Part shown: positions 1 to 5,997 of the stretch, in pieces
Layout of the letters: the number at the start of each line of letters is the position of its first letter
How positions within the stretch are numbered: the first letter of the stretch is position 1
From: Desulfobacteraceae bacterium
Lineage (GTDB): Bacteria > Desulfobacterota > DSM-4660 > Desulfatiglandales > Desulfatiglandaceae
Length of the DNA stretch: 10,103 nt
NCBI GenBank assembly: GCA_011048855.1
Contig: DSCZ01000022.1
Span: forward strand, 1 to 10,103
Direction: 5' to 3'
The notes under the pieces: generated by a model
Told to the model about the DNA's origin: nothing
Databases searched by the model: none
What the model saw: only the letters and a program-made list of their open reading frames with translations
Position numbers and translations under genes: made by a program

Positions 1-1
1 G

Positions 2-628
2 GTAAGCATTCTGAACGTAAGCAGGCCTTCGCTCCGCGAAGCACTTAAATCCCTGGTCGGAATGGGCTATCTGGAAATCACCCAGGGGAATCGGACTATT
101 ATACGCTCCCTTGCGTCAGGACGCATCCTGGAGCCCCTGGATCTGCTCGTAAAAGAAGATGTAGTGACCGCACTCGAGCTCATTGAGGTCAGGAAGGCAA
201 TTGAAGCCTGGAACGGGTATCACGCAGCCAAGAGGGCGACCGATGAAGAAATTGCCAGGCTGGAACGATGCGCCGCGGCGATGGAACCTCACCTGGAGGA
301 TGCGGATCCAAGTTTCGGGAAGAACGATGCGGACTTCCACCTGGAAATCGCCCGGGCTAGCCATAACAAAGTTCAAACACATATCATGTTTACGATATAT
401 GATTTACTGAAAAATTTCATCGCGCGCTTTTACGGCAAAATGAACAGCACCACGATCTTTAAACAACACATCCGGATAGTGAACGCCATCAAACAGCGGG
501 ATCCGGATAAAACCAGGCAGGAGATCCTGGATCATCTCGATTATGTTGAAACCTGTATCAGAGAGGCTTTAGGGATAAACGGAGATTTTCACAACAACGG
601 GGAAGGCCCGAGCCTTGACGTAAAATAA
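2..628 (+). CDS. FadR-family (GntR HTH + FCD) transcriptional regulator, 5'-truncated by window edge
   Basis: DNA-binding regulator that senses a small ligand, commonly a carboxylic acid in this family. The reading frame is open from base 2, so the true start lies left of the window; 208 residues are visible. The first ~35 are the end of a GntR winged helix: SRPSLREALKSL is the recognition helix and GYLEITQGN the wing. The rest is an all-helical FCD ligand domain. Its expected metal ligands are all present in visible-fragment numbering: D109 and H113 (D-x3-H in DADFH), H156 (QHIRI) and H178 (DHLDY). An Asp plus three His is the pattern of metal-dependent FCD domains, which often bind citrate-, malate-, lactate- or pyruvate-like acids. 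The next gene downstream is mdh, 140 bases away on the same strand, and oadGAB follows in convergent orientation, so control of C4-acid metabolism is a reasonable inference. The specific ligand is unknown. Confidence 0.9.
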   Translation, partial: VSILNVSRPSLREALKSLVGMGYLEITQGNRTIIRSLASGRILEPLDLLVKEDVVTALELIEVRKAIEAWNGYHAAKRATDEEIARLERCAAAMEPHLEDADPSFGKNDADFHLEIARASHNKVQTHIMFTIYDLLKNFIARFYGKMNSTTIFKQHIRIVNAIKQRDPDKTRQEILDHLDYVETCIREALGINGDFHNNGEGPSLDVK

Positions 629-643
629 TTGAACATGAATAAA
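615..643 (+). promoter_or_regulatory. Candidate sigma70-type promoter for mdh
   Basis: TTGACG (615-620) and AATAAA (638-643) are separated by 17 bases. They match the -35 consensus at 5 of 6 positions and the -10 at 4 of 6. The -35 overlaps the last codons of the upstream regulator gene. Just downstream, around the predicted start, is a short dyad CAGGT (644-648) / ACCTG (662-666) that could be an operator or chance. Nothing stronger was seen between 629 and 768, and mdh may instead be co-transcribed with the regulator. Confidence 0.3.
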
Positions 644-768
644 CAGGTCGTTTCAGGCCCCACCTGATCTCCCGGGGAATTTACTTCTTTCATCTTTTAT
701 TCCATCGGGGTTTAATTGAGAACCTGTCACCTTGAAAACAATCATTTAGCGAAGGAAAGGAGCGCACC

Positions 769-1707
769 ATGAGAAAAAAGGCAACCGTCGTCGGAGCGGG
801 AAATGTCGGGGCTACAGCCGCAATGCGGCTCGCCGAAAAGGAACTCGCCGATGTCGTACTGATTGATATTATCGAAGGGGTTCCGGCCGGCAAGGCTCTC
901 GATTTGGCTGAAGCGGCCCCTATCGAGAAGCACGATTCGAAACTGACGGGTATCACCGGTGATTACAGCGCGGCCAAAGATTCGGACGTCGTAATCATTA
1001 CGGCCGGGATTCCCAGGAAGCCGGGGATGAGCAGGGATGATCTTTTAAGTACCAACATGGGAATCATGGAATCGGTCACCAAAGAGATCGCCGCAGTGGC
1101 CCCGGAAGCAAAGCTGATCATTGTCAGCAACCCCCTGGATGCAATGTGCCACGTGGCCTACGAGGCGAGCGGGTTCTCCAAAAACCAGGTTATCGGAATG
1201 GCCGGCGTGCTTGATTCGGCTCGTTTCAGGGCTTTCATTTCGATGGAGCTGAATGTTTCGGTGGAAAACACCCACGCCTTCGTACTGGGCGGCCACGGAG
1301 ACACCATGGTTCCGCTTCCTCGTTTCTCGACCGTTGCAGGCATCCCGATCACCGAACTGATGTCCGCGGATCGGATCGAAGCGCTGGTGGAACGTACCCG
1401 GAACGGAGGAGCCGAAATCGTCGGTCTGCTCAAGACCGGATCAGCTTTTTTTGCCCCGTCCTCCGGTGCCGTCGAAATGGCTGAAGCCATCCTGAAAGAC
1501 AAAAAGAAAATACTGCCTTGCGCGGCGCTCTTACAGGGCGAATACGGTATAAATGACCTGTTCATCGGCGTCCCGGTCAAGCTGGGTGCCGAGGGAGCCG
1601 AAGAAATCATAGAAATCAATCTCACAGATGAAGAACAGAAAGGCCTGAATTACTCGGCCGACGCCGTCCGGAAGCTCGTAGAAGACATGAAACGCCTCAA
1701 AGGCTGA
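769..1707 (+). CDS. mdh: Malate dehydrogenase (LDH-like, NAD-dependent)
   Basis: Cytosolic enzyme interconverting malate and oxaloacetate with NAD(H); 312 residues, the usual family length. The N-terminal Rossmann fold has GAGNVG (residues 9-14), and D33 at the end of the second strand favours NAD over NADP. Active-site residues are all visible: R83 and R89 in the mobile loop (IPRKPGMSR), N121 (SNPLD), D149 and R152 (LDSARFR) and the catalytic H176 (GGHGDT). R83 occupies the position that is Gln in lactate dehydrogenases, so malate/oxaloacetate specificity is expected. The ATG has AAGGAG at 757-762, six bases upstream, and no competing in-frame start. The gene ends at a strong hairpin terminator and faces oadB. 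Its product oxaloacetate is the substrate of the neighbouring decarboxylase, so the two transcription units meet at one metabolite. Confidence 0.96.
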   Translation: MRKKATVVGAGNVGATAAMRLAEKELADVVLIDIIEGVPAGKALDLAEAAPIEKHDSKLTGITGDYSAAKDSDVVIITAGIPRKPGMSRDDLLSTNMGIMESVTKEIAAVAPEAKLIIVSNPLDAMCHVAYEASGFSKNQVIGMAGVLDSARFRAFISMELNVSVENTHAFVLGGHGDTMVPLPRFSTVAGIPITELMSADRIEALVERTRNGGAEIVGLLKTGSAFFAPSSGAVEMAEAILKDKKKILPCAALLQGEYGINDLFIGVPVKLGAEGAEEIIEINLTDEEQKGLNYSADAVRKLVEDMKRLKG

Positions 1708-1714
1708 TAACAAG

Positions 1715-1756
1715 AGGAAGCCCCGCCGTTTCCACAGCGGGGCTTCCTTATTTTTT
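1715..1756 (+). terminator. Rho-independent terminator after mdh, possibly shared with oadB
   Basis: A 12-bp perfect stem, AGGAAGCCCCGC (1715-1726) with GCGGGGCTTCCT (1737-1748), closes a 10-base loop. It is followed by TATTTTTT to 1756. This is a textbook intrinsic terminator for the plus strand, eight bases after the mdh stop codon. On the minus strand the same stem is followed only by a weak U-containing stretch (CUUGUUAU), so it may terminate oadGAB less efficiently. A second GC-rich hairpin, GGCGG/CCGCC (1764-1775), lies between it and the oadB stop codon. Confidence 0.9.
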
Positions 1757-1791
1757 AACAGACGGCGGAGCCGCCTGTTCACTCCATTCTC

Positions 1792-2919
1792 TTATCCCAG
1801 CAAAGCCAGGAATATCCCGGCTGCCACCGCAGATCCTATAACTCCCGCCACATTGGGGCCCATCGCTGCCATCAAGGGATTCACACGTCCCCTCGTAGAG
1901 CTGGAGACGAAAACCTGGACCACCCTCGCGGCCATCGGAACGGCCGAAACGCCTGCAGCGCCGATACAGGGGTTGATCTTTTTTCCCGCCGGAAGAAATA
2001 GATTGATGATCTTCGCAAACAGTACGCCCCCGGCGGTGCTGAAAGCAAACGCGACTCCGCCCATAATCAGGATGCTCAAAGTCTGAAAGTTCAGAAAACT
2101 CGGGGCGTCCATCGTAGCTCCCACGGTCAGGCCGAGGAATATCGTCACGATATCTATCAGCGGTCCTCCGGCCGTCTTCTTCAAACGATCGGTGACACCG
2201 CATTCACGAAGCAGGTTTCCGAACATCAGCATTCCTATCAGCGGGGCACTGGAAGGAATGGCGAGGCACGCGACTGCTCCGGTGACGATGGGAAAAAGTA
2301 TCACCGAAGTCTTGCTCACAGGCCGGGCCTGGGGCATATCGATGAGGCGCTCCTTTTTCGTGGTGAGCAACCTCATGATCGGAGGCTGGATGATCGGCAC
2401 AAGCGACATGTAGCTGTAGGCCGCAACAGCAATCGGCCCGAGCAGATGAGGCGCCAGCTTGCTGGCGATAAAAATTGAGGTTGGACCGTCGGCTCCCCCG
2501 ATGATGCCTATGGAGCCCGCCTCCTGGGGCGTGAAACCGAAAATATAGGCGGCGCCCAGTGCGGCGGTGAAAATACCAACCTGCGCCGCGGCGCCAAGCA
2601 GAAATGTCAAAGGCCTGCCCAACAGGGGCCTGAAATCCGTGAGCACTCCCACACCCATGAAAATCACCGGCGGCAGAAGCTCGGTTTTTATGCCCATGCG
2701 GTATATGAGGTTCATGAGCCCGTTGGCGTGGGACCCCATCTCACCCAGGGGAAGGTTCGCCAGGATGACGCCGAAACCGATGGGGATGAGCAGGAGCGGC
2801 TCATAATTCTTCTTGATCGCGAGAAAGATCAGGATTCCGGCAACGATAAACATGGCAATGTTGCCGACCGTAAGGTTTGCAAACCCGGAACCCTTTATCA
2901 ATAATAGCATGGTGTCCAT
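1792..2919 (-). CDS. oadB: Na+-translocating decarboxylase beta subunit (oxaloacetate decarboxylase type)
   Basis: Integral membrane subunit that decarboxylates carboxybiotin and uses the released energy to export Na+. The 375 residues are rich in hydrophobic segments, as in OadB/GcdB/MmdB proteins. The signature GGADGPTSIF (residues 141-150) carries D144, matching the essential Asp of the re-entrant region. A tyrosine-containing helix follows (AYSYMSL, 167-173; Y170 is the likely counterpart of the functional Tyr). The conserved last-helix motif GPNVAGVIGSA (354-364) is intact. OadB start ATG 2919 lies three bases after the oadA stop; AAGGCG just upstream is a weak ribosome site, so translational coupling to oadA is likely. 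A second ATG three codons in is possible. OadB alone does not fix the substrate, since glutaconyl-CoA and methylmalonyl-CoA decarboxylases share it; oxaloacetate is inferred from OadA. Confidence 0.95.
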   Translation of the reverse strand: MDTMLLLIKGSGFANLTVGNIAMFIVAGILIFLAIKKNYEPLLLIPIGFGVILANLPLGEMGSHANGLMNLIYRMGIKTELLPPVIFMGVGVLTDFRPLLGRPLTFLLGAAAQVGIFTAALGAAYIFGFTPQEAGSIGIIGGADGPTSIFIASKLAPHLLGPIAVAAYSYMSLVPIIQPPIMRLLTTKKERLIDMPQARPVSKTSVILFPIVTGAVACLAIPSSAPLIGMLMFGNLLRECGVTDRLKKTAGGPLIDIVTIFLGLTVGATMDAPSFLNFQTLSILIMGGVAFAFSTAGGVLFAKIINLFLPAGKKINPCIGAAGVSAVPMAARVVQVFVSSSTRGRVNPLMAAMGPNVAGVIGSAVAAGIFLALLG

Positions 2920-2922
2920 TGA

Positions 2923-4818
2923 TCACGCCTTTTTCTTGATGGTTATAATAGGAGTGGAAGAATCCACCTCATCGCCGATCTTGGCATTCACCGCGGAAAC
3001 GACCCCGGCATGGGGAGACTTGACATCATGGGTCGCCTTCATCGCCTCCACCTGCGCAACGGCCTGTCCTTCTTGAATGCTGTCGCCGACTTTCACCAGG
3101 ATATCGACCAAATCCACTCCGCCCGCAAACGTCGAATGTATCTCGACCTCTTCGCCTCCTCCCGCAGCCGCCTCGGGAGCTGCCGGCGGAGCTGAGGCCG
3201 CAGGTTGAGGCTGAGCCGCCGGAGCTGCAGAGCCGCCCACCGGCTCGACGGTGACTTCGAATGTGCGGGTTTTTCCGCCTTCGACCACTTTGCATTTCGT
3301 TGTCACGGGACCACTTAAAACAGGGGCCCGGGGTGCCGGTGGAGCGGCGGGAGCAGCCTTCACTTCGGGCGCCGACTCTTCTTTCTTCTTGAGCGGTAAA
3401 TCGACCCGCCCTCTACCGAGCAGGAACCTGAGTCCTTCGGTTGCCTCTATCTTTTTGCCCGGCACCATCCCCGAAACAACGATGAAAATATTCTCCTCAG
3501 TCAATTCAAGCTTGTTTTCTTCAAGAACCTTCTTGGCCTCCGGTATCGGGTCGGCAACCGCTTCAAACGGATCCGCACCCTCATACGGCGGGATGCCCAG
3601 TTGCTCGGACGCCTTCTTGACCACGTCCGGATCCGGCGACAGCGGCGGTTTTCCAAAATATCCCAGGACGGCCCTGCCGTATCCGGCCTCGATTTTTTCC
3701 CATTTTCCGTAAAGGACGTTGTTGAATGCCTGCACCCAGTACTGCTGGCTTCCGGGAGTCACGCTCGTCCAAGCGCCACCGGCCCTGACGACATCGGGAA
3801 ATTCGGCAAGCACGTCGCCGTAACGATCGATTAAACCAGATTTGACCATCATGTGCACATTCGGACCAATCGCACCGCCGGGCATGGGAAAACCCACAAC
3901 CCGCGCGTCTGCAGTGGTCGTAACCGGGTTGAACGCATAGTCTTTCAGAAGATCGTTCAACATATCTTCTATGACCTGCATTTTAGACGCATCGATATTC
4001 AGTTTGTAGCCGGTGTTTTTTAAAGCATGAGCCATCGATCGCACATCCGGCTGGCATGTGCCGCTCGCCATCGGCCGCACCGAAAGGTCGATCGCGTTCA
4101 CTCCTCCCTCAATGCCGGCCATATACTGAGCAACGGCCATGCTTGCGGTGTCGTGGGTGTGGAGCCAGAGCTCCATCTCCGGAGGCATTATTTTTCTGAG
4201 GGCCACCGCCGTTTCGTAGCAGGTTTTCGGATCGGTTGTACCGCTTGCGTCTTTCATGCAAATGCTGTCCACCCGGAGATCCGAGTCGAGCACCTTCTTG
4301 ATGATACCGGAATAAAACTCGGCGGTATGGACATTGTCGTCATGAAACGGCAACCCCATCATCGCCACGCACACCTGGTGGTGCATGCCGGCTTTTACGA
4401 TGGGGCGCCCGGTTTTGATCAAGTTGTCAACATCATTCATATAATCGAAATTACGGTCGTATGTCGTGCCGTACTTGGCCATCAACCTCGCCTGCATATC
4501 CAGCACTTCAAGCGTCTGCGTGGTCAGAGTGACACCGGAAATAGACCGTGTAAGAATCTGAAGATCAACATCCGGCCCCACCGCGTCCCTCATCGCCTGC
4601 ATCGTCTCGAAAGGGTTTTCGTTCAAATAGAAAAAAGGAGCCTGGTAACGGGCCCCTCCTCCGAATTCCATATGGCTGATCGCGAGATCTTTCGCAGCGG
4701 TTTTCATTGCAGGCAGATAATCCTGAAGCCTGACTTTGCCACCAAACGCGCTCTGGTGCCCGTCCCGGAATGTCATTAATTGTACTTTTATTTCCTTTGG
4801 GTTTTTGGTAACTAACAT
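2923..4818 (-). CDS. oadA: Oxaloacetate decarboxylase alpha subunit / pyruvate carboxylase subunit B (biotin protein)
   Basis: Carboxyltransferase plus biotin carrier: moves CO2 from oxaloacetate to its own biotin, which then visits OadB. The protein has 631 residues. Residues ~10-290 form the HMGL-like TIM-barrel carboxyltransferase, with metal/active-site D19 (FRDGHQS), K189 (MKDASG) and H220, H222 (LHTHD). Residues ~300-490 are the conserved PYC/OADA domain. An Ala/Pro-rich linker (~505-560) precedes a C-terminal biotinyl domain with EAMK, the biotinylated lysine being K594. Two departures from consensus are visible: RDGHQS is preceded by LMTF rather than the usual DTTL, and the residue after the biotin lysine is Ala rather than Met. 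The start was set at 4818 because homology begins there and AGGAGG (complement of 4830-4835) plus a nearer AGGAGA lie just upstream. The frame stays open to 5034, but that extension overlaps oadG and looks like no OadA N-terminus. Second gene of oadGAB. Confidence 0.94.
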   Translation of the reverse strand: MLVTKNPKEIKVQLMTFRDGHQSAFGGKVRLQDYLPAMKTAAKDLAISHMEFGGGARYQAPFFYLNENPFETMQAMRDAVGPDVDLQILTRSISGVTLTTQTLEVLDMQARLMAKYGTTYDRNFDYMNDVDNLIKTGRPIVKAGMHHQVCVAMMGLPFHDDNVHTAEFYSGIIKKVLDSDLRVDSICMKDASGTTDPKTCYETAVALRKIMPPEMELWLHTHDTASMAVAQYMAGIEGGVNAIDLSVRPMASGTCQPDVRSMAHALKNTGYKLNIDASKMQVIEDMLNDLLKDYAFNPVTTTADARVVGFPMPGGAIGPNVHMMVKSGLIDRYGDVLAEFPDVVRAGGAWTSVTPGSQQYWVQAFNNVLYGKWEKIEAGYGRAVLGYFGKPPLSPDPDVVKKASEQLGIPPYEGADPFEAVADPIPEAKKVLEENKLELTEENIFIVVSGMVPGKKIEATEGLRFLLGRGRVDLPLKKKEESAPEVKAAPAAPPAPRAPVLSGPVTTKCKVVEGGKTRTFEVTVEPVGGSAAPAAQPQPAASAPPAAPEAAAGGGEEVEIHSTFAGGVDLVDILVKVGDSIQEGQAVAQVEAMKATHDVKSPHAGVVSAVNAKIGDEVDSSTPIITIKKKA

Positions 4819-4826
4819 GGCGTCTC

Positions 4827-5057
4827 CTACCTCCTGCTTTTCGTTTCCTCGATATGGGTTATCCTGGCCCCCGGATTTACAAGCGCATAAACAGAGTGTA
4901 TCGCCGCGAGCACCGCCGAATCTGTTCCTTCTTCCTTCTTCTCTACCTTTACCGGAAACAAACCGGTAAGAATTTTCATTGTTACAGCCAGCAGGCCCAA
5001 CACGGTAAAAACTGCTGCAAGTGAGGACATGCAAATCAAAAAAAGACTATTTTCCAT
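4827..5057 (-). CDS. oadG: Na+-translocating decarboxylase gamma subunit
   Basis: Small membrane anchor that holds the soluble alpha subunit against the beta subunit. The 76 residues are typical in length and layout for OadG. There is one hydrophobic helix (about residues 4-34), then a charged linker (VEKKEEG), then a short C-terminal tail with an alanine-rich AVLAAIHSVYALVN stretch. Sequence similarity in this family is low, so the call rests mostly on size, topology and position as the first gene of an oadG-oadA-oadB operon, with oadA starting eight bases after its stop. The ATG has AAGGAG (complement of 5065-5070), seven bases upstream. A sigma70-like promoter lies about 80 bases further up. 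Confidence 0.85.
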   Translation of the reverse strand: MENSLFLICMSSLAAVFTVLGLLAVTMKILTGLFPVKVEKKEEGTDSAVLAAIHSVYALVNPGARITHIEETKSRR

Positions 5058-5138
5058 AACATTTCTCCTTAAAAAAACAACTTAAGCCATTCTTACAATA
5101 TACAAAGACCCAGTGTTCGGAAAACTTTAAGGTCTCCC

Positions 5139-5167
5139 GATATAATTGGGCTAATCATCCCTGTCAA
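5139..5167 (-). promoter_or_regulatory. Sigma70-like promoter for oadGAB
   Basis: On the minus strand, TTGACA (complement of 5162-5167, a perfect -35) and TATATC (complement of 5139-5144, 4 of 6 to the -10 consensus) are separated by exactly 17 bases. The predicted start near 5132 gives a ~75-base leader before the oadG ATG. This is the best promoter match I can find upstream of the operon. Confidence 0.6.
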
Positions 5168-5292
5168 GTCATATATTCTTACTCTGATACACCATCTAAA
5201 TTCCATCTGAACAAAAAACCAGGACTCTATCAGACTAATCCCTTGAAACCGCCGGCCCGTTCTTCCGTCTCGCTCCGGACTCAAATCCAGAT

Positions 5293-5310
5293 GGTAAAAT
5301 GGTAAAACCA
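5293..5310. promoter_or_regulatory. FadR-family operator candidate, copy 1
   Basis: The 18-base sequence GGTAAAATGGTAAAACCA occurs here and again at 5416-5433. Its right part, TGGTAAAACCA (5300-5310), fits TGGT-N3-ACCA, the core palindrome bound by FadR, PdhR and related GntR-type regulators. The left part repeats the TGGTAAAA half, giving a tandem half-site. A FadR-family gene lies at the left end of the window. Binding by that protein is inference. Confidence 0.6.
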
Positions 5311-5318
5311 GACAGTCT

Positions 5319-5347
5319 TATTTACAGCAGGACGGTTTAAAAATCAA
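5319..5347 (-). promoter_or_regulatory. Weak second promoter candidate for oadGAB, overlapping operator copy 1
   Basis: On the minus strand, TTGATT (complement of 5342-5347; 4 of 6) and TAAATA (complement of 5319-5324; 3 of 6) are 17 bases apart. The predicted start, near 5312, would put operator copy 1 at about +3 to +13, a position expected to block transcription when occupied. The match is weak and depends on the operator reading. Confidence 0.25.
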
Positions 5348-5415
5348 GTCGTTTTCCATTGCTTAAAGGAATAAAATTTGAAACGAAGGTCTCGATCCGA
5401 AGGGATACAGCACGC

Positions 5416-5433
5416 GGTAAAATGGTAAAACCA
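5416..5433. promoter_or_regulatory. FadR-family operator candidate, copy 2
   Basis: This is an exact copy of the 18-base element at 5293-5310, in the same orientation and 123 bases away, with palindromic core TGGTAAAACCA at 5423-5433. Flanking bases differ between the copies, so conservation stops at the element. That is what two protein-binding sites would look like, rather than a recent duplication of a longer segment. Confidence 0.6.
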
Positions 5434-5465
5434 ACACAAAAAAACGGTTTTTGCCCTCCATCCCC

Positions 5466-5559
5466 ATGAGTTGCGGACTTCGGCATCCGGTCCGCTCATC
5501 ACATCGAGTACAAACTCGAAGTCCACCACCGTCGCCTATCGAGTTGCGGCATCACTCGA
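5466..5559. repeat. Cluster of inverted repeats (three hairpins)
   Basis: There are three consecutive stem-loops. The first pairs ATGAG and CGGAC (5466-5478, with a TTG bulge) and an inner CGG with CCG, GTCCG and CTCAT (5487-5499). The second is TCGAGT (5504-5509) with ACTCGA (5514-5519). The third is TCGAGT (5539-5544) with ACTCGA (5554-5559). The second and third use identical arms, and GAGTTGCGG occurs twice (5468-5476 and 5541-5549). No T-tract follows on either strand, so these are not simple terminators. The cluster could be a dispersed palindromic element, a structured leader or a small RNA. Confidence 0.5.
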
Positions 5560-5611
5560 CCTTGAACAGTTCATATGGCTCCAGATGTTTCTGATTTCCC
5601 CTTGAAGTCGA

Positions 5612-5635
5612 TTCATGTATATTCCTTGACATGAA
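5612..5635. promoter_or_regulatory. Dyad upstream of the zinc-ribbon gene
   Basis: TTCATGT (5612-5618) and ACATGAA (5629-5635) form a perfect 7-bp inverted repeat around 10 bases. It lies 33 bases before the GTG start of the next gene, about where an operator would sit. TTGACA at 5626-5631 lies inside it but has no recognisable -10 at 17 bases. The role is not established. Confidence 0.3.
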
Positions 5636-5668
5636 ATTTTCCTCCTCGGCAAGAAAGGAGATTGAAAC

Positions 5669-5986
5669 GTGTTCTTTTTCATCGGAGGAATCCAACCGAA
5701 AACGGCCACGCTGGATGAAAATCCCAGGATGTGCCCTGCCTGCGGGCTCTACCAGGCTAAGCTCGTCCGCATCGACCATTACCTGGCATTGTTTTTCATA
5801 CCGCTTATAAGGGTGAAAAAGGGCGAACTGGTCATTCAATGCACCAGGTGCGGGCACGTGACAAGGGAGACCGGGGAGCCTGTCATGGCAGCCGGCTTCT
5901 CCAGAGCCTTCGTGTGCCCCTTCTGCGGCAGACGGCTCGAAAAGGAGTTCAGGTACTGTCCCTATTGCGGGAAGCCCGTATCCTGA
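5669..5986 (+). CDS. Double zinc-ribbon protein (zinc_ribbon_15-like)
   Basis: Small soluble protein of 105 residues whose biochemical role is unknown. The N-terminus FFFIGGIQPK and the block IDHYLALFFIPLIRVKKGE resemble the zinc_ribbon_15-type family. Four CxxC pairs are present: C22/C25 (CPAC), C58/C61 (CTRC), C83/C86 (CPFC) and C97/C100 (CPYC), enough for two zinc sites. The first pairs with the second across the conserved block; the last two form a compact C-terminal ribbon. The start is a GTG at 5669, chosen because FFFIGGIQPK follows at once and AAGGAG (5655-5660) sits eight bases upstream; no ATG is suitably placed. The MFS gene starts 11 bases after its stop, so the two are very probably co-transcribed. 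Whether it assists the transporter, or acts in protein or metal handling, cannot be read from the sequence. Confidence 0.85.
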   Translation: MFFFIGGIQPKTATLDENPRMCPACGLYQAKLVRIDHYLALFFIPLIRVKKGELVIQCTRCGHVTRETGEPVMAAGFSRAFVCPFCGRRLEKEFRYCPYCGKPVS

Positions 5987-5997
5987 AGGAGCACGCC

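Larger units (their letters stand above)
5058..5668. other. Divergent intergenic control region between oadG and the zinc-ribbon gene
   Basis: About 610 bases without a convincing gene. Listed separately here are a good minus-strand promoter, a weaker upstream one, two identical operator-like repeats, a cluster of inverted repeats and a dyad close to the next gene. Short open frames on the minus strand (5344-5529 and 5093-5284) have no ribosome site of note, run through the operator repeats or the promoter, and resemble nothing I recognise. The length and repeated elements suggest a regulated promoter region rather than a lost gene. Confidence 0.7.

Noticed and set aside
1748..2203. Minus-strand frame overlapping the 3' end of oadB
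   Set aside because: It is a shifted reading of oadB with Arg/Gly/Ser-rich shadow composition.
4027..4779. Long plus-strand open frame opposite oadA
   Set aside because: It is fully antisense to the well-supported oadA, is rich in His and Arg as expected of an antisense reading of this gene, and matches no family I know.
4819..5034. N-terminal extension of oadA by 72 codons
   Set aside because: It overlaps oadG in another frame, reads as unstructured Gly/Arg/Cys-rich sequence, and the conserved OadA start with AGGAGG-type ribosome sites lies at 4818.
5293..5433. Direct repeats considered as a minimal CRISPR array or attachment sites
   Set aside because: There are only two 18-base copies, 123 bases apart, with no cas genes, integrase or boundary change nearby; the operator reading explains them better.
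5344..5529. Minus-strand 61-codon frame in the control region
   Set aside because: It starts at a GTG without a ribosome site and runs through the hairpin cluster and operator copy 2; it is better explained as non-coding control DNA.
5626..5631. TTGACA as a -35 box for the zinc-ribbon gene
   Set aside because: At 17 bases downstream the sequence is GCAAGA, with no -10 likeness, and it sits within a few bases of the ribosome site.
5839..5997. N-terminal extension of the MFS transporter
   Set aside because: It overlaps the zinc-ribbon gene and lacks transporter-like sequence; the ATG at 5998 has a good AAGGAG.
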